Source: Bacillota bacterium (GTDB lineage: Bacteria > Bacillota > Clostridia > Acetivibrionales > DTU013). Taken from it: DNA of 64,000 bases. The notes under the pieces were generated by a model, which saw nothing but the letters and a program-made list of their open reading frames with translations, was not told the DNA's origin and made no database searches. The DNA lies in NCBI GenBank assembly GCA_023439545.1, contig JAEXNT010000041.1, forward strand, positions 1 to 64,000. The letters are read 5' to 3'. Below are positions 55,673 to 63,816 of this stretch, piece by piece. The position numbers were made by a program, and so were the translations under genes. Each line of letters opens with the position of its first letter. Within the stretch, counting starts at the first letter, position 1.

Positions 55673-55732
55673 CTAGAAGTCATCATCACAGCCGTTGGTG
55701 TCCTTGCCCCGTGGTTTCTTTTTTCTAGCCAT
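55673..55732 (-). CDS. Possible 19-residue microprotein
   Basis: The frame MARKKKPRGKDTNGCDDDF is short but has AAAGGAGTG 7 nt before its ATG, stronger than many neighbours, and lies between the small terminase and the 86-residue gene. It has a basic head and acidic tail. Translation is plausible; function is unknown. Confidence 0.35.
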   Translation of the reverse strand: MARKKKPRGKDTNGCDDDF

Positions 55733-55774
55733 TTCAATCACTCCTTTATTAAACAGTCTTTGAGCTGTTGCTGT

Positions 55775-56275
55775 TTATTCATCTGCACCTACATCATCAA
55801 CAATTTTCACTGCAAGAGATCCCATAAGGTTAATGCTATCCTTGAACATATTGAGATGCTTGCCGAGCAGCTCAAGAGCCCGGACTTTGTCGTAAAGCTT
55901 TACCTCACGCTCTATAATGACTCCGTCCTGAGTAGGTATTCGCTTTACCCTAATTGAGGCTATTGCGGCGGTATCATCCCTGATCGATCCGCTTTTCACA
56001 TCTGCCTCATCGAGGTTAACCACATCAGTGATGTTGCAGAATGCTATTCGAGCCAGTTCCCGGAGGATAACATCCTGGGTAACACCTGTACGTTTTGAAC
56101 GCTCTGCCATAGCTTTATCGATCGCAGCCTTAACGTTTTCCTTTTCCATGTTTGAATCGGCCTGTTGCTTTGCACTTCTGGGACTGTATCCTGCCCGGAT
56201 CGCTGCCTGGGTACCGTTGAGGTCTATGAGGTATTCCTCAACAAATCGCCGCTGCCGTGCTGTTAACCTCTTCAT
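55775..56275 (-). CDS. terS: Phage terminase small subunit
   Basis: The 166-residue protein matches the Terminase_2 family: KRLTARQRRFVEEYLIDLNGTQAAIRAGYSPRSAKQQADSNM at the start is the DNA-recognition helical region, and the C-terminal part (DKVRALELLGKHLNMF) is the conserved tail. TerS picks the packaging site and works with a TerL ATPase, which is missing here. The ATG at 56275 has AAAGGG 9 nt upstream. It overlaps the previous gene by 38 nt. Confidence 0.92.
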   Translation of the reverse strand: MKRLTARQRRFVEEYLIDLNGTQAAIRAGYSPRSAKQQADSNMEKENVKAAIDKAMAERSKRTGVTQDVILRELARIAFCNITDVVNLDEADVKSGSIRDDTAAIASIRVKRIPTQDGVIIEREVKLYDKVRALELLGKHLNMFKDSINLMGSLAVKIVDDVGADE

Positions 56276-56732
56276 TCTGACCAACCCTTTCAATATCTGC
56301 TTTGCTCATTTCCTTTGCCTTTTGGCTTGCCCATGATGGGCTTATCTCTGTATAATCAAGAAGTATTTCGTGCTTATACTTTCGCATTTGTCTGCTTATA
56401 TTCGATATATCCTGCTTTATCTTGAATCCTTCCTTCAAGCCCTTTAGAGAAGCTCCCTTTTTCCTCTGTAACCTGATGCATTTTATCAGTGTTTCCTTGG
56501 GGATAGTAAACCTCACTGGCTCTATCTGCTTGCACTCATAGATCGCAGCTACAGCCCTATCAGGATCAACGGGCTCAGGCGCTAATATCGCCAGTAATAA
56601 TGCGATATAGTTGAGATCTGTATCATACCGAGCAGGAATGTCTAAAGTGAACCTATCAACCGCATTCTGTAACGCAAGGTATGAATAGCAACCTGCATGT
56701 CTGTGACTTTCGGTATATATCATTGCTTCCAT
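56238..56732 (-). CDS. Hypothetical element protein (164 residues)
   Basis: A soluble, mostly helical protein with basic patches (CIRLQRKKGASLKGLKEGFKIKQ) that could bind nucleic acid. AGGAGTG lies 6-7 nt before the ATG. Its end overlaps the start of the small terminase gene by 38 nt, implying coupled translation. Such genes before terS in satellites sometimes redirect helper packaging, but no similarity supports this here. Confidence 0.55.
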   Translation of the reverse strand: MEAMIYTESHRHAGCYSYLALQNAVDRFTLDIPARYDTDLNYIALLLAILAPEPVDPDRAVAAIYECKQIEPVRFTIPKETLIKCIRLQRKKGASLKGLKEGFKIKQDISNISRQMRKYKHEILLDYTEISPSWASQKAKEMSKADIERVGQNEEVNSTAAAIC

Positions 56733-56746
56733 TCATATCACTCCTG

Positions 56747-57148
56747 TTATAATGAATCCGGAGTGCTATTGCTGCAGCCGGCTTCGTCCGGCTTTTTTTC
56801 TGGCCTGGTATAAATAACTCGCCGGTGTGCATCCAGGTACTGTGATTTATCATCAAGTGCCTTTTTATTCATGCTTATAGCCTCATGCATATCCACTATC
56901 CTTGCTTCAAGTGCTTTTATAGTGCTTTCATCGAAGCCGTTCCACAGCCCTGACGCTCTACCACTTTCAAGCCTTTTAACAATATCTGAAGCTATCTCAA
57001 TAACCGTCTCACTATTGTCTATCTGTACACCGTTGAAGTATATAACTGAAGGCTCTAGGCTTATTGAAAGAACATTTTCGGGCACATCATCGTCAGTTAT
57101 CTGATATAAAATGCTTATTTGCCGGAGCATTACGGTACCTTTTTTCAT
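56747..57148 (-). CDS. Hypothetical element protein (133 residues)
   Basis: The protein has a beta-rich first half (NVLSISLEPSVIYFNGVQIDN) and a helical second half (FDESTIKALEARIVDMHEAIS), soluble and unrecognised. The ATG at 57148 has AAGGTG 9 nt upstream; an internal ATG at 57130 is also possible. It lies 14 nt before the next gene in the same operon. Confidence 0.55.
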   Translation of the reverse strand: MKKGTVMLRQISILYQITDDDVPENVLSISLEPSVIYFNGVQIDNSETVIEIASDIVKRLESGRASGLWNGFDESTIKALEARIVDMHEAISMNKKALDDKSQYLDAHRRVIYTRPEKKPDEAGCSNSTPDSL

Positions 57149-57264
57149 GTGTTTTCACACCTTCCTGAATGATTTATTATTGTAAACGCTTGTATTAAGC
57201 GGTTTAAGCATGCCATACCTTGGGTATTCCACAGCCTCTTATATAGGCTGAAAGTCATGTTTTG

Positions 57265-57498
57265 TCATGTTGTTTTGTTTTTCTCAGGACCCTCATAACG
57301 GACGAAACTCACAAATTCCTCACAAAATTGAAAAATACAGTCGCCGTCAGCGGTCATTCCCTCCACAGATGTATCCCCGTTCTCTTCAACCAGAGCAAAG
57401 AGTGATAATGGTGCTGAAAACTCACCGTTTGGTCCCGTAAATACTACTTTCCATCCTTCAGCCGGTATAATTTGAAGTATCCTTTTTGCCTGTTTCAT
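57265..57498 (-). CDS. Hypothetical element protein (77 residues)
   Basis: A small soluble acidic protein with pattern MKQAKRILQIIPAEGWKVVF and a C-terminal FVRYEGPEK. AGGAGG lies 8 nt before the ATG. It sits between the primase/helicase and a 116-bp gap. Function is unknown. Confidence 0.55.
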   Translation of the reverse strand: MKQAKRILQIIPAEGWKVVFTGPNGEFSAPLSLFALVEENGDTSVEGMTADGDCIFQFCEEFVSFVRYEGPEKNKTT

Positions 57499-57620
57499 AT
57501 TCACAGCCTCCTAATCAATAGTGGAGAAAGTGGAAAAATTGAGGTATTTCTTATAACTTTTCTTTTTTTTCTCTCATGTGAAAGTTTAAGAAAAAGAGGT
57601 AAAAATTCCACTTTTTCCAC

Positions 57621-59258
57621 TCACTTTATCCGCTCAATAGAATCTTTCTGTGTAATTCCGTAAAAAAACAAATTTCCAGCTGTGCCCTTACGTTTCGGGT
57701 ATCCACGCGCTTCAATTGCAGCTGTGAACAACTTCCGAGCCAGCTCCGGTTCGCTGTTATTTCTACACCAAATGGTGTATGCGGCGTAAAGCTCTCCACA
57801 GAGAATCTTACTTTTTGCATCTCGTGCCATACAATCATCAAGAAAGTCGCGCAGAACGTCCTGTTCCTCTCGGTACTTATCGGTCCACTGTTTAACTACC
57901 TGAGGACTCTCAAGCCCTTCCTTTTGCCACAATGTGCAGCCTTCTACGGCCCAGTTCAAAATCCCGGGCAGCTCTGCCTTCAGCTTTTGTAGCAGCTTTT
58001 TGTCGCGCTTATCTTCTGGAATAGTGATGGTAAATGGAATAACGCGAATTCGCCGCCAAATACCCTCGTCGGTACCGGCGATCTGTGGCAGGTGATTTGT
58101 TACAAGCATGATTTTCGCGTTGTTTGTGAATTCTTCTGAGTCCTTATACAGGCCGCGACCTGTGACTGTATCGCCGCCGGTCAATATCTTTATTAAGCCC
58201 TCGGAAAGTTTTGCGCCGCGCTCTGGCTCTCCGGTGATTGCCAACCTGGCACCACGCAACCTTACAACCTCGGACGCCATACCATTTGTACGGGACAGCA
58301 GCGCCTCAACGGGTATTGTGACAGCATATTCCGATAGCAGGGCCTTTATGGTTTCGATGAAAGTACTCTTTCCGTTCGCGCCGGTTCCATATAGAATGAA
58401 TAGACACTGCTCCTCGGTGCAGCCAGTCAGAGCATAGCCAATAGCCTTTTGAAGATAGTGTTGCAGTTCCTTGTTTCCGTCTGTAACCTGATCTATGAAC
58501 TTCGTGAACGCCGGAGCCATCGCACCTGGCCTATACTCAATCGGAAGGATCTTTGTAATGTAGAAATCAGCCCTATGAGGCAGAATATCCTGCCTGTAGA
58601 GATCGAGAACGCCATTTCTCAAATTCAATAATCCCGGGTCGGTATCGAATTCGGAGATGCTTTTGGTCATGCCCGGCTCTGTCCTGACCAGCGCCTCCAG
58701 CGCCTTGATCCGCGCGTGGGTTTCGTTTTTTATAAAATGTTTCTGCAAGGCTGTCCGGGTCTCTTCGGTCTTGAGCTGGAAAGCTTTCAGGTTCATTTTT
58801 CGAGACCAAGTTTTGAATCCATGCACAAGCTTTCCGGATATGTCAGGTCTCCAACGATCCCCAGCATAAAAGAAATATTGCTTATCCTCAGGGATGTACA
58901 CCATTTTTCCGATTATGGTTTCGGCGTACGCCTCCGCGTTGCCTGAGTCTGTGTATTTGAAATTCTTGAAAATTTCCTCGACGTCGTCGTCTGCGCTTAC
59001 AAACAGGCTTATGAGTTCAACGAACTCTGACCACTCGCCCGCCGTGACCGTGGCCGGAAGCTTCCCAGTGCCGTCGGCGAAGGCACTATTGAATTTCTCT
59101 TTGTCAAGCAGGTCAGCCTCGTTGATCTCCACATCACCCTGAGCCGTCTTAAAAAGAAAGACTTTTTCATCATCAACCTCGTCGGCAAGATTTAATATAT
59201 TTTCGATACCTGTTTTGAGCTTTGCATTAAGCTCACTGAGTGCTTTCAAACGCTGCAT
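57621..59258 (-). CDS. P4-family primase/SF3 helicase
   Basis: The 545-residue protein has a D5-N-like domain (about 225-290) and an SF3 helicase core: Walker A GTGANGKST near residue 300, Walker B-like LAITGEPERG near 350, and a C motif IMLVTNHLPQ near 400 with Arg finger GIWRRIRVIPF. The N-terminal 180 residues lack a visible archaeo-eukaryotic primase or Toprim motif, so it may be a helicase-only relative. It would drive autonomous replication of the excised element. The following gene on the operon lies about 120 bp away. Confidence 0.9.
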   Translation of the reverse strand: MQRLKALSELNAKLKTGIENILNLADEVDDEKVFLFKTAQGDVEINEADLLDKEKFNSAFADGTGKLPATVTAGEWSEFVELISLFVSADDDVEEIFKNFKYTDSGNAEAYAETIIGKMVYIPEDKQYFFYAGDRWRPDISGKLVHGFKTWSRKMNLKAFQLKTEETRTALQKHFIKNETHARIKALEALVRTEPGMTKSISEFDTDPGLLNLRNGVLDLYRQDILPHRADFYITKILPIEYRPGAMAPAFTKFIDQVTDGNKELQHYLQKAIGYALTGCTEEQCLFILYGTGANGKSTFIETIKALLSEYAVTIPVEALLSRTNGMASEVVRLRGARLAITGEPERGAKLSEGLIKILTGGDTVTGRGLYKDSEEFTNNAKIMLVTNHLPQIAGTDEGIWRRIRVIPFTITIPEDKRDKKLLQKLKAELPGILNWAVEGCTLWQKEGLESPQVVKQWTDKYREEQDVLRDFLDDCMARDAKSKILCGELYAAYTIWCRNNSEPELARKLFTAAIEARGYPKRKGTAGNLFFYGITQKDSIERIK

Positions 59259-59275
59259 TATAAACGCACGCCCCT

Positions 59276-59476
59276 CTACATTGCTATGCTTTGCTTCTCA
59301 AGATTCTCCATCCACCTATCTATAGAATCGCGGAAGAAAAACACATGAGCACACTTACCGGTGCCGATTCTAAAGTGTGGTATACGATTTTCGCGCACCA
59401 TTCTCATTAACGTTCCGTATGCCATCCCTAAATACTCAGATACTGCAATAGGATCCATTCTAACTCGCTCGTCCAT
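59276..59476 (-). CDS. Excisionase/AlpA-like DNA-binding protein
   Basis: The 66-residue protein is a MerR-like helix-turn-helix of the HTH_17/excisionase type (MDPIAVSEYLGMAYGTLMRMVRENRIPHFRIG, then FFFRDSIDRWME). GGAGG lies 8 nt before the ATG. It is the first gene of the operon, just inside the right attachment site, as Xis or AlpA often is in satellites, where it promotes excision or activates integrase expression. Confidence 0.85.
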   Translation of the reverse strand: MDERVRMDPIAVSEYLGMAYGTLMRMVRENRIPHFRIGTGKCAHVFFFRDSIDRWMENLEKQSIAM

Positions 59477-59493
59477 AATTCATTCCTCCAATC

Positions 59494-59605
59494 TAAAATA
59501 AAAAGGGAGCCAACAGGCGCTGCACAACAACGCTTGCTGGATCCCTTACGCGGACTACACCCGTGGACTTCTGCCACCTTGGGACTCTACCGCATGACCA
59601 CTTAC
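59494..59605 (-). ncRNA. Structured leader RNA with intrinsic terminator before the excisionase gene
   Basis: On the minus strand, 59593-59550 can fold as nested pairs GCGG/CCGC, CCC/GGG and GTGG/CCAC with a 7-nt apical loop and a nearly symmetric internal loop (TAGAGT against TGTAGT). A second stem follows at 59546-59504 with 14 pairs and two mismatches, then TTTTTATTTT (59503-59494), 5-18 nt before the gene's Shine-Dalgarno. This is the layout of an attenuator or riboswitch-like leader. I do not recognise the class. Confidence 0.5.
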
Positions 59606-59672
59606 GCATTTTTATTAACTTATATACAGTTTAATATACTTTTAAATCTTTTTCAATATTCAAATACCCGAC

Positions 59673-59681
59673 TTATCCACA
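59673..59681 (+). other. DnaA-box-like sequence
   Basis: An exact TTATCCACA consensus match in the control region of the element, about 200 bp from the excisionase start. Confidence 0.4.
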
Positions 59682-59701
59682 GGATTACAGTTTTAAAAAA
59701 C

Positions 59702-59721
59702 TTCTGTCTATTTTCTGTCTA
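59702..59721 (+). repeat. Putative right integrase arm-type sites
   Basis: Two direct copies of TTCTGTCTA at 59702-59710 and 59713-59721, 11 bp apart, 58 bp from the tRNA end. They match the left-end TTCTGTCCA pair at 8 of 9 positions. Confidence 0.6.
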
Positions 59722-59738
59722 TTTCACACCATTACATA

Positions 59739-59773
59739 CAAAAACCACCTTCAAGAAAATCCTTGAAAGTGGC
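59739..59773 (-). terminator. Terminator for tRNA-Ser(GCU), supplied by the element
   Basis: On the minus strand CCACTTTCAAG and CTTGAAGGTGG pair around GATTTT, followed by TTTTTG. It lies just inside the element, 6 bp past the encoded CCA. Confidence 0.85.
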
Positions 59774-59778
59774 TTGTG

Positions 59779-59837
59779 TGGCGGAGAAGTGGGGATTCGA
59801 ACCCCAGCTAGAGTTGCCCCTACTAACGGTTTAGCAA
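59779..59837 (-). repeat. Right attachment site inside tRNA-Ser(GCU)
   Basis: The second copy of the perfect 59-bp direct repeat, here part of the intact tRNA gene. The insertion therefore leaves a functional tRNA on this side. Confidence 0.95.
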
Positions 59838-59870
59838 ACCGTCCCCTTCGACCTGCTTGGGTACTTCTCC
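59779..59870 (-). tRNA. tRNA-Ser(GCU)
   Basis: Reading the minus strand, GGAGAAG pairs with CTTCTCC, the anticodon loop TTTGCTAA gives GCU, a long class II variable arm follows, and the T loop GGTTCGAATCC and encoded CCA are intact. It is the integration target of the 12.8-kb element. Confidence 0.97.
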
Positions 59871-59913
59871 AAGTTCGAAAATAATATACTATATAAAATT
59901 GTTTGTACTGCTG

Positions 59914-60004
59914 TGGCGGAGAGAGTGAGATTCGAACTCACGGTAGCCTCGCGACTACGCCGGTTTTCAAGACCGGTGCCTTAAACCAACTCGACCATCT
60001 CTCC
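59914..60004 (-). tRNA. tRNA-Ser(UGA)
   Basis: Acceptor strands GGAGAGA and TCTCTCC, anticodon loop CTTGAAA (UGA), a long variable arm, T loop GTTCGAATC and encoded CCA identify a serine tRNA. It lies 43 bp upstream of tRNA-Ser(GCU) and is probably co-transcribed with it. Confidence 0.97.
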
Positions 60005-60028
60005 ATCCTTAATCGAGCGACGTACTAT

Positions 60029-60057
60029 ATTCTACTATATGCCTGCCGCTTTGTCAA
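60029..60057 (-). promoter_or_regulatory. Sigma-A promoter of the two tRNA-Ser genes
   Basis: On the minus strand TTGACA (60052-60057) and TAGAAT (60029-60034) are 17 bp apart, about 25 bp before the first tRNA. Confidence 0.85.
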
Positions 60058-60095
60058 CACCTTGATTCTGTAACATTCTGGGGCATAAAGGCATA

Positions 60096-60133
60096 TCCGG
60101 AGCCGGGCGGTTCATAAAACCTCCCGGTCCGGA
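60096..60133 (-). terminator. Strong hairpin after serS
   Basis: TCCGGA, CCGGG and GGTT pair with AACC, CCCGG and TCCGGA around a short loop, 10 bp past the serS stop. There is no clear U-tract, so it may act as a stabiliser or inefficient terminator. Confidence 0.5.
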
Positions 60134-60143
60134 AACTATCTTA

Positions 60144-61415
60144 TTACTTTATAACTTCGATTCCGCCCATATATTTTCTCAGTACTTCCGGAACAACTAT
60201 TGAACCGTCCGCCTGCTGGTAAGTTTCGAGGATACATGCCGTGGTTCTTCCGATTGCCACTCCGGAACCATTCAAAGTATGAACCAATTCAGGCTTTTCG
60301 TTGGGTCCCCTCCTGAATTTTATATCTGCCCTTCTGGCCTGGAAGGACTCGAAGTTACTGCAGGATGAGATCTCAACATATCTGTTGTAGCTGGGCATCC
60401 ATACTTCAAGATCGTACGTCATGGCAGAAGAGAAACCGAGGTCTCCGATGCAGAGCTTAACTACCCTGTAGGCAAGTCCGAGCTGCTGCAGAACTTCTTC
60501 CGCATCGTTGGTGAGTTTCTCGAGTTCTTCATAGGAGGTTTCAGGAGTGGTAAACTTGACCAGTTCAACCTTGTTGAACTGGTGCTGACGGATCAGACCC
60601 CTTGTATCCCTGCCTGCGGAACCCGCCTCAGCCCTGAAGCACGCAGAATATGCAGTATGCATTATCGGCAGATCCTTGACATCCAGTATCTGCTCCCTGT
60701 ACATATTGGTAACCGGCACTTCCGCGGTAGGTATAAGGAAGTATTCTGTGTTTGCTACTTTGAAAGCATCTTCTTCAAATTTGGGCAACTGTCCGGTGCC
60801 GAGCATGCTGTTGCGGTGCACCATAAACGGCGGAAATACCTCAGTGTAGCCGTGCTTCAACGTATGCAGGTCAAGCATGAAATTCATCAGTGCACGTTCA
60901 AGCCTGGCTCCTGCGCCTTTGTAAAAAGTGAACCTAGCGCCGGTAACCTTCGCAGCCGTCGAAAAATCCAGTATATCATGTGCCTCGCCAATATCCCAAT
61001 GAGCCTTGGGCTCGAAATCGAACTTGACAGGAACTCCCCATTTTCTGACCTCGAGGTTGTCTGCATCGTTATCTCCCAATGGCACGCTTTCATTCGGAAC
61101 ATTAGGAATCGTCAGAACAAGAGCAGCTATCTGATCGTCGACTTCCTTTATCTGCTGATCGAGCTCCTTTACTTCATTCGAAAGAGCTTTCATCTCGTCC
61201 ATGAGAGAGGCTACGTCCTTACCTTCCTTTTTATATTGCGGTATCAGCTTAGAGTCTGCATTTTGCTTACTCTTCATCTGTTCCGTCTTAAAAATCAGTT
61301 CGCGCCTTTTCACGTCCAAAGCCATAAATCCGTCGATATCGAATTTACCTTTGCTTTTGAGCAATGCTCTTTGTAGAAGCTCCGGGTTACTGCGTAATTG
61401 TTTTATGTCCAGCAT
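60144..61415 (-). CDS. serS: Serine-tRNA ligase
   Basis: The 423-residue class II synthetase charges serine tRNAs. An N-terminal antiparallel coiled-coil arm (about 30-100), which reads the long variable arm, precedes the catalytic domain with motif 2 ([26 protein letters not shown] near 270) and motif 3 ([16 protein letters not shown] near 385). Length is typical. It lies immediately upstream of two serine tRNA genes on the same strand. The short upstream gap contains no T-box. Confidence 0.98.
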   Translation of the reverse strand: MLDIKQLRSNPELLQRALLKSKGKFDIDGFMALDVKRRELIFKTEQMKSKQNADSKLIPQYKKEGKDVASLMDEMKALSNEVKELDQQIKEVDDQIAALVLTIPNVPNESVPLGDNDADNLEVRKWGVPVKFDFEPKAHWDIGEAHDILDFSTAAKVTGARFTFYKGAGARLERALMNFMLDLHTLKHGYTEVFPPFMVHRNSMLGTGQLPKFEEDAFKVANTEYFLIPTAEVPVTNMYREQILDVKDLPIMHTAYSACFRAEAGSAGRDTRGLIRQHQFNKVELVKFTTPETSYEELEKLTNDAEEVLQQLGLAYRVVKLCIGDLGFSSAMTYDLEVWMPSYNRYVEISSCSNFESFQARRADIKFRRGPNEKPELVHTLNGSGVAIGRTTACILETYQQADGSIVVPEVLRKYMGGIEVIK

Positions 61416-61497
61416 TTATATTCTCTCCCCGCTATTATTAATCACATTAATGGTAAAGTAATTATATTATAAAAATGCTTCTTTGTACAAGTTTCCC

Positions 61498-62226
61498 TTA
61501 ACTATACCTGTTTATAAAACTTTTTGCGCTCCTAAAGTAACCGCTTTCAGGGTACTCCTGTACAAGCTGCTTCATGTGCGCGACAGCTGCCGCCTTGTTA
61601 CCGGATTTTTTTTCAGCCCATGCGAGGTAGAAAAGGCAGTTATCTGAGAAAGTCTCTTTCTTTGCATATCCGAAGGACAGGCCGAGCTTCGCCGCAGCCT
61701 CAGTATATTCAGCCTGCCTGTACAATTTATAACCTTCGTCGTACAATAACTTACCGGCTTCACTCTTTACCTTAATAGTCAATGCGTTGAACGCCTCGAG
61801 GTCCTTACCTTCAAAAAGGCTCAAATCTACCGAAACAAGTAATCCGGCAGCTATGGTAACATTTCCTTTAAGGTATTCGGACAATACGCTGTGAAAGTTT
61901 TCTTCTGCTTCGCTTTTTTTCTGTATTACAGAATCCTGCACAAACTTTTCCTTTTTCAAATTGCTTATCATATTCTTTAATACATGCGTTTCATTTTCAA
62001 GCGCACTTATTTGATCATTCAGTTTTTGATTCATTTCCTGTGCACTTGAAAAATTTTGCTGATACTTGTTCTTCTCATTTTCTGTATTGTATACCTGGCT
62101 CTTGTAATCGCTCAGATTTTTGTTCATTTTGATCTGGCTCAAGCCGGCAAATACAAGCACAATAAAAGCACTGGTAAAAAGTATGACCGCATAAAGCCAT
62201 ACATTTGATTTTTTATTTTCTCTCAT
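61498..62226 (-). CDS. Membrane-anchored coiled-coil/TPR protein
   Basis: The 242-residue protein has one N-terminal membrane helix (about 9-30), a coiled coil (about 38-110, with NDQISALENETHVLKNMISNLKKEK) and a C-terminal helical repeat region resembling TPR motifs (YRQAEYTEAAAKLGLSFGYA and YLAWAEKKSGNKAAAVAHMKQLVQEYP). It likely faces the outside as a scaffold. Similar proteins occur between serS and the DUF4446 gene in clostridia; the role is not known. GGGGATG precedes the ATG. Confidence 0.75.
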   Translation of the reverse strand: MRENKKSNVWLYAVILFTSAFIVLVFAGLSQIKMNKNLSDYKSQVYNTENEKNKYQQNFSSAQEMNQKLNDQISALENETHVLKNMISNLKKEKFVQDSVIQKKSEAEENFHSVLSEYLKGNVTIAAGLLVSVDLSLFEGKDLEAFNALTIKVKSEAGKLLYDEGYKLYRQAEYTEAAAKLGLSFGYAKKETFSDNCLFYLAWAEKKSGNKAAAVAHMKQLVQEYPESGYFRSAKSFINRYS

Positions 62227-62256
62227 TTCTTCATCCCCTAAGAAACCTTTTCTTGA

Positions 62257-62775
62257 TCACTCGGAATAGCTGTTGGACGTGTGCGTCTTTCTTGCGGTAT
62301 CAATAGCCTTAATTTCTTCAGCCGAAAGCGCATATTTGGATTTGCCGCCCGTAACCGGCTTCGCATATGTCGAAGAACTGTCCCTCGAATATAGGCTGCT
62401 CAGTACAAGGCCATCGTCATTGTTATCAAGCAATGCAATGGAAAAGCTGAGATCGCTTCCGACATTGTCGAAGGCGTTATAACGAATTACTCCGACTTTC
62501 TGAACGCAGTAATACATATTCCTTCTTATAGTATTCAATTGATATTCTATATCCCTGTTCTTGTCGGCTATGCCATTTACCTTGTCTATACAATCGTTTA
62601 GTACATCTTCAATACTTGCCCCGCTCAAACCGTTCATGAATTTATTGTATTTGGATTTCAACTTCTTTATCTTGGAACTGTTCGCAAGGTTCATTACAAA
62701 AAGCAGCAATATAATAAAGAAATTAACCCCGATCAATATAATCCATTCATACGAAATCCCAAGCAACTCTTCCAT
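62257..62775 (-). CDS. DUF4446 family protein
   Basis: The 172-residue protein has an N-terminal membrane helix (about 10-30), a helical linker and the DUF4446 core with YCVQKVGVIRYNAFDNVGSDLSFSIALLDNNDDGLVLSSLYSRDSS, split by a conserved TYAKPVTGGKSKYALSAEE. It usually lies next to soj-spo0J in Firmicutes, as here; function is unknown. AAGGAG lies 7 nt before the ATG. Confidence 0.9.
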   Translation of the reverse strand: MEELLGISYEWIILIGVNFFIILLLFVMNLANSSKIKKLKSKYNKFMNGLSGASIEDVLNDCIDKVNGIADKNRDIEYQLNTIRRNMYYCVQKVGVIRYNAFDNVGSDLSFSIALLDNNDDGLVLSSLYSRDSSSTYAKPVTGGKSKYALSAEEIKAIDTARKTHTSNSYSE

Positions 62776-62823
62776 AATAGATTCTCCTTCTTAAAACCTT
62801 TTGTATCCTTTATCCCAAGACTT

Positions 62824-62839
62824 TGTTTCACGTGAAACA
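62824..62839. promoter_or_regulatory. parS centromere site
   Basis: TGTTTCACGTGAAACA is a perfect 16-bp palindrome identical to the consensus parS recognised by Spo0J/ParB. It lies 126 bp downstream of the parB stop codon. ParB loading here organises origin segregation. Confidence 0.97.
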
Positions 62840-62964
62840 TTTATTATTTTGGGCTTCACGTTCGTAAGTAAGTCTATTTTCCATTTCAGGCGGATTTCTG
62901 TTTCGGTAATGATATTATATTTCCACACCTCAAATAACGCCTTAAAAGCCATTCTGTGGGGTGG

Positions 62965-63816
62965 CTATTTTTGGCCGCTTTTTTCTATTTTTTCCACCAA
63001 TGCTATAATCCTGTCCAACTCATCCAATGAATAGTATTCTATAAGAATTTTGCCGTTTTTCTTACTATTCATTACTTTTACCTTGGTTCCGAACACTTCT
63101 CTGAATCTTTCTTCTATGGCCCGATACTCCACATCGGACGTTTCTTTTCTTTTTTCAGTTTTTTGCTTTGTCAGGCGTTTTACCAACAGTTCGGTATCAC
63201 GCACATTGAGTTCTTTCTTTATTACCTCTTCAAGAGCCTTCAACTGGATGGCGTTATCGCTCAATGACAATAATGCCCTTGCGTGACCGCTGGTGATCTC
63301 ACCGCCAATTAGCTTTGTTTTTATTTTCTCCTGCAGAGAAAGCAATCGAAGTGAATTGGCAATCGCAGGCCTGCTTTTTCCTACTGTCGCCGATATTTCC
63401 TCCTGCGTCATTTCGAAGTCAGTGATAAGTCTGTCATAGGCCTCGGCCTCTTCAATTGGATTGAGATCTTCACGCTGCAGGTTTTCAATAAGAGCAATTT
63501 CCATGACCTGCTTGTTTGAAAGGTCCCTGACAATAGCTGGCACGGTCTGGAGTCCGGCAAGTCTGGAAGCACGCCAGCGCCTTTCACCTGCTACTATCTT
63601 ATAAGTGTCGCCTTCACGCTGAACTATAAGCGGTTGAACGACGCCATGCTGCTTTATCGATTCAGCTAGCTGTGAGAGCTTTTCATCATTAAAATACTTA
63701 CGCGGTTGGCTGCTGTTGGGTTCAATATCAGTGATCCTCAATTCTTTTACACCGGTATCATCTGTTTCTGCAGAAGTAATAAGGGCGCCTAGCCCTTTTC
63801 CCAATCCTTTTTTCAT
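62965..63816 (-). CDS. parB: Chromosome partitioning protein ParB/Spo0J
   Basis: The 283-residue CTP-dependent DNA clamp has the N-terminal box [28 protein letters not shown] (GERR contacts CTP), the central helix-turn-helix [26 protein letters not shown] that reads parS, and a C-terminal dimer domain. It overlaps the end of parA (ATGA). A parS site lies just downstream. Its presence supports an origin-proximal location. Confidence 0.97.
   Translation of the reverse strand: MKKGLGKGLGALITSAETDDTGVKELRITDIEPNSSQPRKYFNDEKLSQLAESIKQHGVVQPLIVQREGDTYKIVAGERRWRASRLAGLQTVPAIVRDLSNKQVMEIALIENLQREDLNPIEEAEAYDRLITDFEMTQEEISATVGKSRPAIANSLRLLSLQEKIKTKLIGGEITSGHARALLSLSDNAIQLKALEEVIKKELNVRDTELLVKRLTKQKTEKRKETSDVEYRAIEERFREVFGTKVKVMNSKKNGKILIEYYSLDELDRIIALVEKIEKSGQK

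Larger units (their letters stand above)
59477..59778. other. Non-coding control region at the right end of the element
   Basis: About 300 bp without a protein gene. From low to high coordinates it holds the intrinsic terminator and folded leader upstream of the excisionase gene (59494-59593), AT-rich sequence, a DnaA-box-like TTATCCACA (59673-59681), paired TTCTGTCTA arm-type repeats and the tRNA terminator. Confidence 0.7.
47006..59837. mobile_element. Integrated phage-satellite-like element in tRNA-Ser(GCU)
   Basis: A 12,773-bp unit lies between two perfect 59-bp direct repeats and carries an integrase at one end and an excisionase-like gene at the other. Replication (SF3 helicase/primase), small terminase, two ribbon-helix-helix regulators, a tail tube and a tape measure gene are present. 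Large terminase, portal, capsid, protease, baseplate and lysis genes are not recognisable. Gene order is compact with good ribosome-binding sites and no obvious pseudogenes. This fits a PICI-like satellite better than random prophage decay, although a deleted prophage remains possible. Confidence 0.8.

Noticed and set aside
61416..61497. T-box leader for serS
   Set aside because: The gap is only 82 nt and lacks the T-box sequence and specifier stem.
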